The notes beneath the pieces are model-generated. The model had not been told where the DNA came from and ran no database searches. It worked only from the letters and a program-made list of their open reading frames with translations. DNA of 64,000 nucleotides, from contig NZ_JAOYFC010000001.1 in the NCBI RefSeq assembly GCF_025802015.1, positions 1,302,001 through 1,366,000 on the forward strand, in the 5' to 3' direction. Below are positions 52,220 to 60,696 of this stretch, in pieces. Position 1 is the stretch's first letter, and every line of letters begins with the position of its first letter. The position numbers and the translations under genes were made by a program. The stretch is from Falsihalocynthiibacter halioticoli (GTDB lineage Bacteria > Pseudomonadota > Alphaproteobacteria > Rhodobacterales > Rhodobacteraceae).

Positions 52220-52922
52220 TCCGCACGACATGGCCACCGAAACCTCCGCAGCAGAGAGCGTTGCCGCAGAAATGCCCGCGCCAGATGAAAACCAAAGTCT
52301 TTTCGAAGCGCCACCCATGGGGGAGCAAGAACGCATGGTGGAAGCCATCCTGTTTGCCTCGACAGAGCCCGTTTCAATCAAAGAGCTTGAAGACCGGATG
52401 CCGCACGGATGCGATGCCTCCGAAGCCCTCACATATTTGCGCAAGCGCTATGAGGGGCGCGGCGTTCGGGTCGTGCGCGTTGGCGATTGTTATGCGATGC
52501 GCACCGCGCCAGACCTTGGCTATTTGATGCAGAAGGAGACGGTTGAAACGCGCAAACTCTCGCGTGCTGCGATCGAAACATTGGCGATCATTGCCTATCA
52601 TCAGCCTGCGACCCGCGCAGAAATCGAAGAAATTCGCGGCGTCTCAGTGTCGCGCGGCACGGTTGATCAACTGCTTGAGATGGAGTGGATACGCTTTGGT
52701 CGGCGGCGGATGTCACCCGGTCGGCCCGTAACATTCGTTGTGACGCAGCAGTTCCTTGATCATTTCGGTCTTGAGAACGCGCGCGATCTGCCGGGTCTCA
52801 AAGAACTGCGTGCCGCCGGATTGCTTGAAAACCGTCCGCCACCCGGAACCATCCCCGGACTTCCCGAGAATGACGAGGAAGAGGATGACTCCGTCAACCA
52901 AAGCGAAATGTTTGAAGATTAA
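52212..52922 (+). CDS. scpB: Segregation and condensation protein B
   Basis: Winged-helix partner of ScpA in the SMC condensin complex. The 236-residue protein starts at 52212 inside the end of scpA. The core RMVEAILFASTEPVSIKEL, RKLSRAAIETLAIIAYHQPATRAEIEEIRGVSV and FLDHFGLENARDLPGLKEL blocks are typical. An acidic tail (ENDEEEDDSVNQSEMFED) ends it. A longer frame upstream is out of register with the family. Confidence 0.95.
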   Translation: MADPHDMATETSAAESVAAEMPAPDENQSLFEAPPMGEQERMVEAILFASTEPVSIKELEDRMPHGCDASEALTYLRKRYEGRGVRVVRVGDCYAMRTAPDLGYLMQKETVETRKLSRAAIETLAIIAYHQPATRAEIEEIRGVSVSRGTVDQLLEMEWIRFGRRRMSPGRPVTFVVTQQFLDHFGLENARDLPGLKELRAAGLLENRPPPGTIPGLPENDEEEDDSVNQSEMFED

Positions 52923-52961
52923 CCCTCGGGTTGTTACTCTGATTTACCGTTAGGAGAAGCC

Positions 52962-53171
52962 ATGAACGCCAGTCAATTGCTGAATATGATTATCCGCATC
53001 ATTGTGCGCCGCATGATCAATGGCGGGATCAACAAGGGTATCGATCTTGCTGCGCGTGGACGGCAAAACCCTGACCAGCCGCTGACGCCAGAGGAAAAGG
53101 CCAAGCAGAATGCACGCGCCAAGGATATGCGCCAGAAGTCGCGCCTGTTTCGGCGTATGGGTCGGTTTTAG
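52962..53171 (+). CDS. Small conserved hypothetical protein after scpB
   Basis: A 69-residue protein with a hydrophobic/basic N-terminus (LLNMIIRIIVRRMINGGINKGIDLA) and a basic hydrophilic tail (KAKQNARAKDMRQKSRLFRRMGRF). TTAGGAGAA precedes the ATG. It may be membrane-associated through its amphipathic N-terminus. Its stop codon overlaps the stop of the opposite MFS gene (53168-53171). Function unknown. Confidence 0.8.
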   Translation: MNASQLLNMIIRIIVRRMINGGINKGIDLAARGRQNPDQPLTPEEKAKQNARAKDMRQKSRLFRRMGRF

Positions 53172-54334
53172 GCTGCGGGGTCGCCGCCCCGCAGAATGCG
53201 AACCTGTTGCCAACGCGCGTTAAGTACGACCGAGATCCCCACCAGAGTTGCCAAAAGCGAAATCGCACCGCCAGCAGACAACCCGTAGCTTTCGAAAAAC
53301 GGGCGATAGAGTAGGGTGCCGAGAAACACGCTCAAGTACATCGTCGCAGAGTTCAGCCCCATGATTGCGCCCCGTTGGTTCGGGTCGAGCCGCGTAAGCC
53401 AGCCGATGGTGAGGTTTAGGCAAAGATGTTGCAATGCGCCCCAAATCGGCATGATCGCCAGAAGGAAGGTGTAACTATGGGCGAACTCGTAAAACAGCAC
53501 GTAAACACCGGCCAGAACACCGAACAAAACTGCCAAGCTGCGCAAAACAGGTAGGCGGTCGAGCATACCGTCAAACATCATCGCGCCAGCGAAACCTGCG
53601 CCATAAAACAGCGTAAGGATACCAACATCACGCACGTTTAGGCCAATATTTTCAACAACATGGCTGCCGACGAAGTTGTAGACACCATAAAAGCCCATGC
53701 CCAAGGCGCCCACAGACAGAAGCGCAGCGCCGATCCCCTCGACGCGCAGAGCCGTAAGTGGCGAGGTGACTTGGGTGGCGCGCGGAACTTGGGGCCAATC
53801 GGTGCGGAGGATAAACGCTAGCATGGTGAAAACTCCAAAGCTCAACCCGCCATAGACAAAACGCCACCCCGCAAGATCTGCGACATAAGCCGAGAGCGTG
53901 ACGCCACCGACCATAGACAACGTCCAGCCCGTGAGAACCTTTCCGATCACGCGCGCTTCTTGCCCGACAGGCGCGATCTGTGCGGCGAGAATATAGAGCG
54001 CGGGAATGGCCACGCCAGCGCCAAGTCCGGCGATGCTTTGGGCGATGGAGAGTACCATCACATCCTTGGCCATCGCAGAACCAAGAAAGGCAACTGCAAG
54101 TAGTGCCAAGGCGAGTTTCAGCGCCCGATCTGCGCCAAAGCGATCCGCCAACGGCGCAAGGAACAGCGCGGAAAGTGCCACGCCAAGCCCGTAAAACGCC
54201 GCGCATGACATAACCTCTGACGGGGTCACGCCGCCGAGGTCTTGCGCCACGCGTGCTGCAATCGGTGAAAGCACCAGAGAATTTGACCCAACAACACCAA
54301 CTGTTGCGGTCAACAATAGGACCGGTTTCTGCAT
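53168..54334 (-). CDS. MFS transporter
   Basis: A 388-residue major-facilitator permease with about twelve hydrophobic segments. The loop 2-3 motif is LAPLADRFGADRALK (G-x-x-x-D-R type), and LTRLDPNQRGAIMGLNSATMYLS marks the second half. Substrate unknown; the group resembles the drug or sugar efflux permeases. It is divergent from the Lrp gene across 72 bases of AT-rich DNA, so it is the likely target of that regulator. Confidence 0.9.
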   Translation of the reverse strand: MQKPVLLLTATVGVVGSNSLVLSPIAARVAQDLGGVTPSEVMSCAAFYGLGVALSALFLAPLADRFGADRALKLALALLAVAFLGSAMAKDVMVLSIAQSIAGLGAGVAIPALYILAAQIAPVGQEARVIGKVLTGWTLSMVGGVTLSAYVADLAGWRFVYGGLSFGVFTMLAFILRTDWPQVPRATQVTSPLTALRVEGIGAALLSVGALGMGFYGVYNFVGSHVVENIGLNVRDVGILTLFYGAGFAGAMMFDGMLDRLPVLRSLAVLFGVLAGVYVLFYEFAHSYTFLLAIMPIWGALQHLCLNLTIGWLTRLDPNQRGAIMGLNSATMYLSVFLGTLLYRPFFESYGLSAGGAISLLATLVGISVVLNARWQQVRILRGGDPAA

Positions 54335-54356
54335 CGGATTAGCCTTTGAAAAATAT

Positions 54357-54376
54357 TCAGTAAAACCTTACATTGA
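54357..54376. promoter_or_regulatory. Candidate Lrp operator between MFS and lrp genes
   Basis: TCAGTAA-N4-TTAC with flanking TGA forms an imperfect dyad in the AT-rich 72-base divergent region. Confidence 0.35.
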
Positions 54377-54406
54377 TCGAATAAAATAAATCTATGGGGA
54401 TTCGTA

Positions 54407-54940
54407 ATGGCTGCTGAAAATACAGATGGTATTCGGAAGAATGCCAAGACTGGGGCGCAGGTTGATGCGATGGACAGAAAAATATTAGGCGCATTGGCGC
54501 GTGATGCATCCCAAAGCTTTGCTTCGCTTGGTGCGTTGGTCGGTTTGTCGGCGCCCGCTGTGCATGAGCGCGTTAAGCGGTTGCGCGCGGCCGGTATCAT
54601 CAAACGGACCATGGCGGTTGTTGATGGTAAGGCTCTGGGAAAACCGCTTTTGGCCTTTGTTCACGTGGATACGATCGGTTGGGGCAAGACGCCTGCAATG
54701 ATGGAGTTTGCGGAATTGCCCGAAGTCGAGGAGGTTCATTCCTCAACCGGCGATACCTGCATCATCATGAAAGTGCGCGTTGCGAGCTCCGAGGCGCTAG
54801 AGGGGTTGCTCAAGCGGCTCTATGAAACACAAGGTGTTCGGGCGACGCGTACGTTTGTGGCGCTCTCGACCCATACTGAAAAGGGCGTGCGGCCTGAAAT
54901 CACATCTTGGCTTGAGGACGAGGACTGGCCCACGGAGTGA
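54407..54940 (+). CDS. Lrp/AsnC-family transcriptional regulator
   Basis: A 177-residue regulator. The N-terminal helix-turn-helix (about 20-75) reads MDRKILGALARDASQSFASLGALVGLSAPAVHERVKRL. The C-terminal RAM/AsnC effector domain (about 90-165) has LAFVHVDT and VEEVHSSTGDTCIIMKVRV. It is divergent from the MFS gene and probably controls it in response to an amino acid or related ligand. It ends seven bases from the convergent dcd gene. Confidence 0.92.
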   Translation: MAAENTDGIRKNAKTGAQVDAMDRKILGALARDASQSFASLGALVGLSAPAVHERVKRLRAAGIIKRTMAVVDGKALGKPLLAFVHVDTIGWGKTPAMMEFAELPEVEEVHSSTGDTCIIMKVRVASSEALEGLLKRLYETQGVRATRTFVALSTHTEKGVRPEITSWLEDEDWPTE

Positions 54941-54947
54941 AGCGTAT

Positions 54948-56024
54948 CTATTTGAAATGTTTCGACAGTTTTAGACCTTGGCCTTGGTAGTTCGAGGCAA
55001 TTCCAAGGCCATAAAGCTGGTCTGGAACCTCTGACATCTTCTCATAGACGAGGCGGCCAACAACTTGTCCATGCTCCAGCACGAATGGAGCCTCGTGGCA
55101 CCGCACTTCAAGCACACCACGGCTTCCGGCGCCACCAGCCGGATCATGGCCAAAGCCAGGGTCAAAGAAACCTGCGTAATGCACGCGGAACTCGCCAACC
55201 ATCGCAAGATAGGGGGCCATTTCAGCGGCGCAATCTGGCGGGATATGTACGGCTTCGCGGCTCACCAGAATATAGAACGCTCCCGGATCAAGGATGATGC
55301 GCTGTTCTGTGGTATAGATCGGTTCCCAATATTCAGCAGGATCGTAATGACCGATCAGATCAAGGTCGATCACGCCGGTGTGCGGTTTGGCGCGGTAGCC
55401 GACGAGACCATTTTCACCGGCAGAAAGATCTACGGAAAAGCCAAGACCATCAGAGATTACGGCCTTTCCAGAAACGAGCGGTGTTTTGGCATGAAGCGCG
55501 GCGAGGGCGTCATCCTCGATAACGGCCTGTCCTGCACGAAACCGAATTTGGTTCAGTCGCATTCCGGGGCGAACAAGGACCGAAAAACTACGTGGGCAAA
55601 TCTCGGCAAACAGCGGCCCATTGTATCCAGCGGGGATGCGGTCAAACTCGGTGCCGCCATCGGTTATGGTGCGGGTAAGCAGATCAAGCCGTCCGGTTGA
55701 GGATTTCGCGTTGGCAACGGCCTGAATGCCTTCGGGCAGGGCAAGGGATTCCATCAGTGGAACCACATAAACGCAGCCCTTTTCCAAAACGGCGCCCTCT
55801 GTGAGGTCAACGCGGTGCATCTCGAATTCTTTGAGGCGGTCAGTGACGTTCGCGCCATGGCCCGCGAGGAAAGATGCCCGCACACGATAGGCTACCGTGC
55901 CAAGGCGTAGGTCAAGCGAAGCAGGCTGAATCTGTTCTGGAATAACGGCGGGCTCGGCGGTTATTTCACCGCGTTCGATCATGGTTGCGAGGGCTTGGCT
56001 TGGTAATACGCCGGTTGCAGTCAT
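54948..56024 (-). CDS. dcd: 2'-deoxycytidine 5'-triphosphate deaminase, double-length
   Basis: Deaminates dCTP to dUTP, feeding thymidylate synthesis. The 358-residue protein is about twice the length of the usual 190-residue enzyme: two Dcd/dUTPase-fold units in tandem. The first (about 35-180) contains NAKSSTGRLDLLTRTITDGG; the second (about 240-340) contains YAGFFDPGFGHDPAGGAGSRGVLEVRCHEAPFVLEHGQVVGRLVYE. This form is known in alphaproteobacteria. Which unit is catalytic cannot be read with confidence. It is convergent with lrp. Confidence 0.9.
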   Translation of the reverse strand: MTATGVLPSQALATMIERGEITAEPAVIPEQIQPASLDLRLGTVAYRVRASFLAGHGANVTDRLKEFEMHRVDLTEGAVLEKGCVYVVPLMESLALPEGIQAVANAKSSTGRLDLLTRTITDGGTEFDRIPAGYNGPLFAEICPRSFSVLVRPGMRLNQIRFRAGQAVIEDDALAALHAKTPLVSGKAVISDGLGFSVDLSAGENGLVGYRAKPHTGVIDLDLIGHYDPAEYWEPIYTTEQRIILDPGAFYILVSREAVHIPPDCAAEMAPYLAMVGEFRVHYAGFFDPGFGHDPAGGAGSRGVLEVRCHEAPFVLEHGQVVGRLVYEKMSEVPDQLYGLGIASNYQGQGLKLSKHFK

Positions 56025-56083
56025 GGTCTTTCCTCTGGCCGTTGGCGGCGCGCTTTCTGTGTGAAACGCGCGGTCTTGATACG

Positions 56084-56119
56084 AAAACGTCCGCAGCCCC
56101 GAAAGCTACGGACGTTTTT
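56084..56119. terminator. Bidirectional terminator between dcd and tRNA-Pro(GGG)
   Basis: AAAACGTCCGCAGC, loop CCCGAAA, GCTACGGACGTTTTT with one C-A mismatch. T-tracts follow on both strands; on the minus strand it ends the tRNA transcript. Confidence 0.8.
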
Positions 56120-56124
56120 CATTT

Positions 56125-56201
56125 TGGTCGGGCTAGCAGGACTTGAACCTGCGACCTTCCGTCCCCCAGACGGACGCGCTACCAGGCTGCGCCATAGCCC
56201 G
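56125..56201 (-). tRNA. tRNA-Pro (anticodon GGG)
   Basis: A 77-base cloverleaf with encoded CCA. The acceptor CGGGCTA pairs with TAGCCCG; the anticodon stem TCCGT/ACGGA encloses loop CTGGGGG, giving anticodon GGG. The T loop has GTTCAAGTC. Confidence 0.96.
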
Positions 56202-56261
56202 ACTTCTGTGTCTTCATACTGCTTTTCGTGGCAGGAGCAAGCAAGAAAACGCATCTCGGTG

Positions 56262-57635
56262 TCAATTACCCGCCGAAGGGTTTGATACGCCGCCGCTTGC
56301 ATTTTGAAGCGCTCGCAGACGTGTCAGGATTTCCTGAAACTGGGCGGTTTCTTCTGGCGAACGCTCTGCCTTGTTTGCCGCAAGCGCGGCGCGAATACCG
56401 GTCCGGTCAAAGCCGCTGGCGTCGTCCTCTGGGTCGTCAGCGATCTCTGGCATGACGAAGGTTGCGGCTGGTTCCTCTGGTGTTTCCTCAGTTGCGCTCT
56501 CACCTTGCGGCTCGGCATGGCTGAAGGACGGGAAGGAAGCGGCGTGCTCTTGTTCCGTCTCCGAACTCTCCTCGACAGTTTCCTCTTCGCTTCGTACGGA
56601 CATTGCAGAGAAATCGAGCGATGCTTGAACTATTTCTTCTGAATCAGCAGCTTGCGGAGTTGCGTCACCGCTCACGCGATCAACGGCACTCTTGATTTTC
56701 TCTTCAAGCGTTAGTGGCTCATCTTCGGCTGTTTCTGGCGCTTCTTCGGCTGGCTCCACTACATTCTCCGACGGATCGTTCACCTCGGAGCGGGTAAAGA
56801 ATGCGGGCTCTTCAGGTACATCCTCGGGCGCAGGTAGATCGAGATCGGACAGCGAGAAGCCTTGGTGTGGGTCCGTCGGCGCGGGCACCTCAGTGGGGGC
56901 ATCGGAAGCTTCTTCTGCTGTGTCGCTTTCGGCAAAGGCAGAGATTTCCTCGGCAACGATATCTTCGAGCGTGTCGTCAACGATGGATTGGATCGTGTCC
57001 TGTACACTTGGCGCTGTGTCGGCAACCTCCGGTTCTTCTGCAGCTTGCGCGGTGTCTTTCAGGAAGGGCAAAGCGTCTGGTTCTATCGCGGGATCGTCGG
57101 CCTGATCAGTATTGGCCGATGGCGCGGGGTGATGAGGCGACAGATCGGAAGGCGGAGGGAATGAAACGACTTCGCCAGCGTCGACTTCGGTCTCTTCTTC
57201 TTCTGGTTCGCTCGCCTGTGCTGCCTCTTGCTCGGCTTCGGTTGTGTCTAGCGCCTCAGAAGCGTCAGGGGCATTTTCTTCACGCTTTTCAACGGGCTGC
57301 GCATCTTCGTGCGCAGAGGCTTCACTCTTTTCAGAGGGTTTTTCTGCATCGCCGTCGTCATCAATCGGTTGTGACAATCCCGCGACGTGTTTGATGCCTT
57401 CCTCGCGGAGAAGCTTCTGCACGCCTTTGATGGTCATCCCGTCGTCATGGAGCAATCGTTTGATCCCGCCAAGCAATTCCATATCGGCGGGGCGATAATA
57501 GCGCCGTCCGCCAGCGCGCTTGACCGGTTTGACTTGTGTAAACCGACTTTCCCAAAACCGAAGGACATGCGCAGGCGTATCGAGCCAGTCTGCGACTTCA
57601 GAGATGGTGCGAAATGCGTCGCGGGATTTGGCCAT
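56262..57635 (-). CDS. MerR-family regulator with a long acidic tail
   Basis: A 457-residue protein. The N-terminal 80 residues are a MerR helix-turn-helix (FRTISEVADWLDTPAHVLRFWESRF, then GGRRYYRPADMELLGGIKRLL). The remaining 370 residues are low-complexity, rich in Glu, Ala, Ser and Pro, probably disordered. No effector domain is visible. It is co-directional with ihfA 13 bases upstream, the arrangement seen in related genomes. What it regulates is unknown. Confidence 0.85.
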   Translation of the reverse strand: MAKSRDAFRTISEVADWLDTPAHVLRFWESRFTQVKPVKRAGGRRYYRPADMELLGGIKRLLHDDGMTIKGVQKLLREEGIKHVAGLSQPIDDDGDAEKPSEKSEASAHEDAQPVEKREENAPDASEALDTTEAEQEAAQASEPEEEETEVDAGEVVSFPPPSDLSPHHPAPSANTDQADDPAIEPDALPFLKDTAQAAEEPEVADTAPSVQDTIQSIVDDTLEDIVAEEISAFAESDTAEEASDAPTEVPAPTDPHQGFSLSDLDLPAPEDVPEEPAFFTRSEVNDPSENVVEPAEEAPETAEDEPLTLEEKIKSAVDRVSGDATPQAADSEEIVQASLDFSAMSVRSEEETVEESSETEQEHAASFPSFSHAEPQGESATEETPEEPAATFVMPEIADDPEDDASGFDRTGIRAALAANKAERSPEETAQFQEILTRLRALQNASGGVSNPSAGN

Positions 57636-57648
57636 GCCTTAGATGCGC

Positions 57649-57954
57649 CTATTTTTGTTTGTTGCCGTTGGCAACGCGGTCTTTCATGAGGTGCGAGGGG
57701 CGGAATGTCAGAACACGGCGGGGTTGGATTGGAACCTCTTCACCTGTTTTGGGGTTGCGGCCAATGCGGGCCGCTTTGTCGCGGATACCGAATGTGCCGA
57801 AAGATGAAATCTTGACGGATTCACCGCCAGCAAGGGAATCAGAGATGTGATCCAGAACGCTTTCAACAAGTTGCGCGCTTTCGTTTCGGCTGAGGCCAAC
57901 TTCCCGAAACACTGCTTCGCTCAGATCCATGCGTGTTAAAGTCTTTTCGCTCAT
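57649..57954 (-). CDS. ihfA: Integration host factor subunit alpha
   Basis: DNA-bending HU/IHF-family protein, partner of IhfB. The 101-residue protein shows LTRMDLSEAVFREVGLSRNES and the arm KISSFGTFGIRDKAARIGRNPKTGEEVPI, typical of IhfA. The minor-groove proline is in GRNPKTG. It has its own upstream promoter and is followed closely by merR. Confidence 0.95.
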   Translation of the reverse strand: MSEKTLTRMDLSEAVFREVGLSRNESAQLVESVLDHISDSLAGGESVKISSFGTFGIRDKAARIGRNPKTGEEVPIQPRRVLTFRPSHLMKDRVANGNKQK

Positions 57955-58043
57955 AATGACCCCCTTGATGAAATTATACCGTTAGCCGGCGAGAAAATTT
58001 TGCGCTCAGGCGCGCGGATTCTTCCTGAATTCGGTTGAAGGGT

Positions 58044-58073
58044 AGCATAGGGGGTGCGGAAATTCCGAGTCAA
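58044..58073 (-). promoter_or_regulatory. Candidate ihfA promoter
   Basis: On the minus strand TTGACT, 18 bases, TATGCT, located about 90 bases before the ihfA ATG in the gap after fabH. Confidence 0.6.
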
Positions 58074-58170
58074 TATCAATGGCTTGGAAAGCATCGTAAA
58101 TGTACGAAATAGCAGGGAAATCGGCGAGAAATGGCCAGAAATCACTTTGGCGGACAAAAACCTTGCCCGA

Positions 58171-59142
58171 TTACCAGCGCAGCAGAACCGATCCCCAAGC
58201 CAAACCGCCGCCGATTGCTTCGGTCACCACAACATCGCCTTCTTTGATCTGGCCGCGCGATTTTCCGACAGAAAGCGCCAGTGGGATCGAGGCCGCAGAG
58301 GTGTTGCCATGGTCCTGAACGGTCACGACAACGCGGTCCATCGACACGCCCATTTTCTTGGCGGTGCCTGAAATGATGCGGATATTGGCCTGATGCGGCA
58401 CGATCCAGTCGACATCGTCGCCAGAGAGGCCGACTTTGTCGAGCGAGGTATGAGCGGTTTTCGCGAGCTTTTCGATGGCATGGCGGAAAACTTCTTTGCC
58501 TTGCATCCGAAGATAACCGGAATCGCCGGTCGATACGCCGCCATCGACGTGAAGAAGGTCTTTGAAGCGGCCATCGGAGTTGAGATCACAGGCCAGAATG
58601 CCGCGATCTGTGTTGTCTCCGGCGCCTTCCTCGGCTTCTAGAATAAGCGCGCCAGCACCATCGCCAAACAGGACGCAGGTTGCGCGGTCATTGAAATCAA
58701 GAATGCGGCTGAATGTCTCGGCCCCGATCACCAAAACCCGCTTGGCCTGTCCTGACAGAACGAGCGCATTGGCGTTGGCCAGCGCATAGACAAAGCCCGC
58801 GCATACAGCCTGAACGTCAAAGGCAAACCCCTGCGTCATGCCAAGACCGGCTTGCACCATTGTGGCCGCGGACGGGAAGGTGAAGTCAGCGGTGGATGTC
58901 GCGAGAACAATCGCGTCAATATCATCGGCTTCAAGGCCAGCGTCTTTGAGTGCGGCGTTCGCGGCTTTGATCGCGAGGTCGGAGGTGTTTTCACCCTCGG
59001 CGGCGAAGTGGCGGCGTTCAATGCCGGAGCGCGTACGAATCCATTCGTCTGTTGTATCGACCATGGTTTCGAGTTCGCTGTTGGGGACGACTCGTTCGGG
59101 CAAATAGTGCCCAACGCCCTTAACGACGGCGCGTATTGTCAT
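58171..59142 (-). CDS. fabH: 3-oxoacyl-[ACP] synthase III
   Basis: Starts fatty-acid chains by condensing acetyl-CoA with malonyl-ACP. The 323-residue thiolase-fold protein has the triad Cys in QAVCAGFVYAL, His in VPHQANIRII and Asn in GNTSAASIPLAL. ERRHFAAEGENTSDLA is the usual N-terminal block. It overlaps the plsX stop by four bases, forming the plsX-fabH pair common in bacteria. Confidence 0.96.
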   Translation of the reverse strand: MTIRAVVKGVGHYLPERVVPNSELETMVDTTDEWIRTRSGIERRHFAAEGENTSDLAIKAANAALKDAGLEADDIDAIVLATSTADFTFPSAATMVQAGLGMTQGFAFDVQAVCAGFVYALANANALVLSGQAKRVLVIGAETFSRILDFNDRATCVLFGDGAGALILEAEEGAGDNTDRGILACDLNSDGRFKDLLHVDGGVSTGDSGYLRMQGKEVFRHAIEKLAKTAHTSLDKVGLSGDDVDWIVPHQANIRIISGTAKKMGVSMDRVVVTVQDHGNTSAASIPLALSVGKSRGQIKEGDVVVTEAIGGGLAWGSVLLRW

Positions 59143-60248
59143 TCTTCGTTCCCACTCGCTAATAGACCCAGTTCAGGGGCATCTTGCGGCGCAGTTGCGG
59201 CGGATGCAACCCGTGCCGCGAGTTTCTCGGAAAAACCTGATTGACCGAGCGTAAAGGCAAGTTTGATCGCAGCGGAAACGCCTGTTGCGTCTGCGGCGCC
59301 ATGTGACTTGATCACAGTGCCGTTTAGGCCAAGAAAAACACCGCCGTTGACGCGGCGCGGGTCAATCCGTTTGCTGAGGCGACGCATAGACGAAAGCGAC
59401 AGCAGAGCAGCAAGGCGCGAGAGCGGCGAATATTTGAACGCGGCGCGCAAAAGCTCGCTGATGAGACGCGCGGTGCCTTCGCCCGTTTTAAGCGCGATGT
59501 TGCCGGTAAAGCCGTCAGTTACAATCACATCAACGCGGGAGGAGGGGATATCGCCCCCTTCAACAAATCCGACATACTCGATGTCGGCAGCTTCGGCATT
59601 GTTGGCGATTAGCTCGTTGGCGGCCTTAAGCTCGGCGCGGCCTTTGTGCTCTTCGGTGCCTACGTTCAGCAAACCAATACGCGGGCGTTTGATGGCAAGC
59701 CCGTTGCGGGCATAGGAGGCGCCCATCATCGCGTATTGCAAAAGATCGGTTTCATCGGCGCGGATATCGGCGCCAACATCAAGCATGACGTTAAAGCCAC
59801 CCTTGTTCCGGCTGGGCCAAAGGCACGCGATTGCAGGGCGGTTTACGCCGGGCAACTTGCGCAGGCGGATCATCGACACAGCCATGAGCGCGCCAGTGTT
59901 CCCACAGGACACAGCAACAGAGGCCTCGCCATTGCGGACGGCCTCGATCGTGGACCACATAGATGTGTTTTTGCCGTTGCGCAGCACGTTGCTGGGCTTG
60001 TCGTCCATCGTGACAACGTCGTCACAATGGCGAATCTCGCAGACATCCTGAAGCTTGCGCTTTCGGATAAGCTTCTCCAGCACCGGTTTGTCGCCATGGA
60101 CGATAAAGCCGATTTCGGAGTTTTTGGCCGCAGAACGCGCAATACCGGCGACAACGGCCGCCGGTCCCTGATCGCCACCCATGGCGTCAATCGAAATGAT
60201 GGTGCGCGCGGCCCCCGAGGTCTGCTGATCTGATGAGGTGATCGTCAT
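59139..60248 (-). CDS. plsX: Phosphate acyltransferase
   Basis: Makes acyl-phosphate from acyl-ACP for phospholipid synthesis. The 369-residue protein starts MTITSSDQQTSGAARTIISIDAMGGDQGP, with AMGGDQGP the family start motif. ASVAVSCGNTGALMA and IDPRRVNGGVFLGLNGTVIKSHG are other conserved blocks. A TTG two codons earlier is an alternative start. It overlaps fabH by four bases and follows rpmF by 28 bases. Confidence 0.95.
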   Translation of the reverse strand: MTITSSDQQTSGAARTIISIDAMGGDQGPAAVVAGIARSAAKNSEIGFIVHGDKPVLEKLIRKRKLQDVCEIRHCDDVVTMDDKPSNVLRNGKNTSMWSTIEAVRNGEASVAVSCGNTGALMAVSMIRLRKLPGVNRPAIACLWPSRNKGGFNVMLDVGADIRADETDLLQYAMMGASYARNGLAIKRPRIGLLNVGTEEHKGRAELKAANELIANNAEAADIEYVGFVEGGDIPSSRVDVIVTDGFTGNIALKTGEGTARLISELLRAAFKYSPLSRLAALLSLSSMRRLSKRIDPRRVNGGVFLGLNGTVIKSHGAADATGVSAAIKLAFTLGQSGFSEKLAARVASAATAPQDAPELGLLASGNEE

Positions 60249-60276
60249 GCTCAAGGGCGCCGACTAAACGAAAGGC

Positions 60277-60483
60277 TTAAGCTGCGTCTTCGTCGAAGTC
60301 GACTTCACCAGCAACCGCAACAATCTCGCGGTCGTCATAGTGGCCACATGCGCCACAAACGTGGTGTGGGCGCTTTAGCTCACCGCAGTTGCTGCATTCG
60401 TTCGGATTCTCTGCAGTCAGGGAATCATGTGATTGACGCATGCCGCGGCGGGATTTTGTAATCTTACTCTTAGGGACAGCCAT
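60277..60483 (-). CDS. rpmF: Ribosomal protein L32
   Basis: Small zinc-binding protein of the large subunit. The 68-residue sequence starts MAVPKSKITKSRRGMRQSHD and has the four-cysteine zinc site in CSNCGELKRPHHVCGACGHY. It lies before plsX-fabH, the usual order, with its own promoter behind DUF177. Confidence 0.97.
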   Translation of the reverse strand: MAVPKSKITKSRRGMRQSHDSLTAENPNECSNCGELKRPHHVCGACGHYDDREIVAVAGEVDFDEDAA

Positions 60484-60607
60484 GTCTCAAACCTTGGTTA
60501 TTTCGGGGGGTTAAGCCAGCGTGACCGCACCCCAGTGTATCTTGGGTTCACTAGCTACATACGCGAGCAATAAGCCCATGTCCAACCATCTAGCAAACGA
60601 GGCCGGG

Positions 60608-60635
60608 AACATACTGCGATTTTGCCTATGTGCAA
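60608..60635 (-). promoter_or_regulatory. Candidate rpmF-plsX-fabH promoter
   Basis: On the minus strand TTGCAC, 16 bases, TATGTT, in the 213-base gap between DUF177 and rpmF. No other gene is seen in this gap. Confidence 0.6.
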
Positions 60636-60696
60636 GTGTTTTCTTTACTCATTTTTCGCCCGCCACACGAACAGGGCGGAATAGCGCCGGATTGCG

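Noticed and set aside
56061..56285. Plus-strand frame containing GLAGLEPATFRPPDGRATRLRHSP
   Set aside because: It is antisense to tRNA-Pro(GGG) and its terminator; same artefact.
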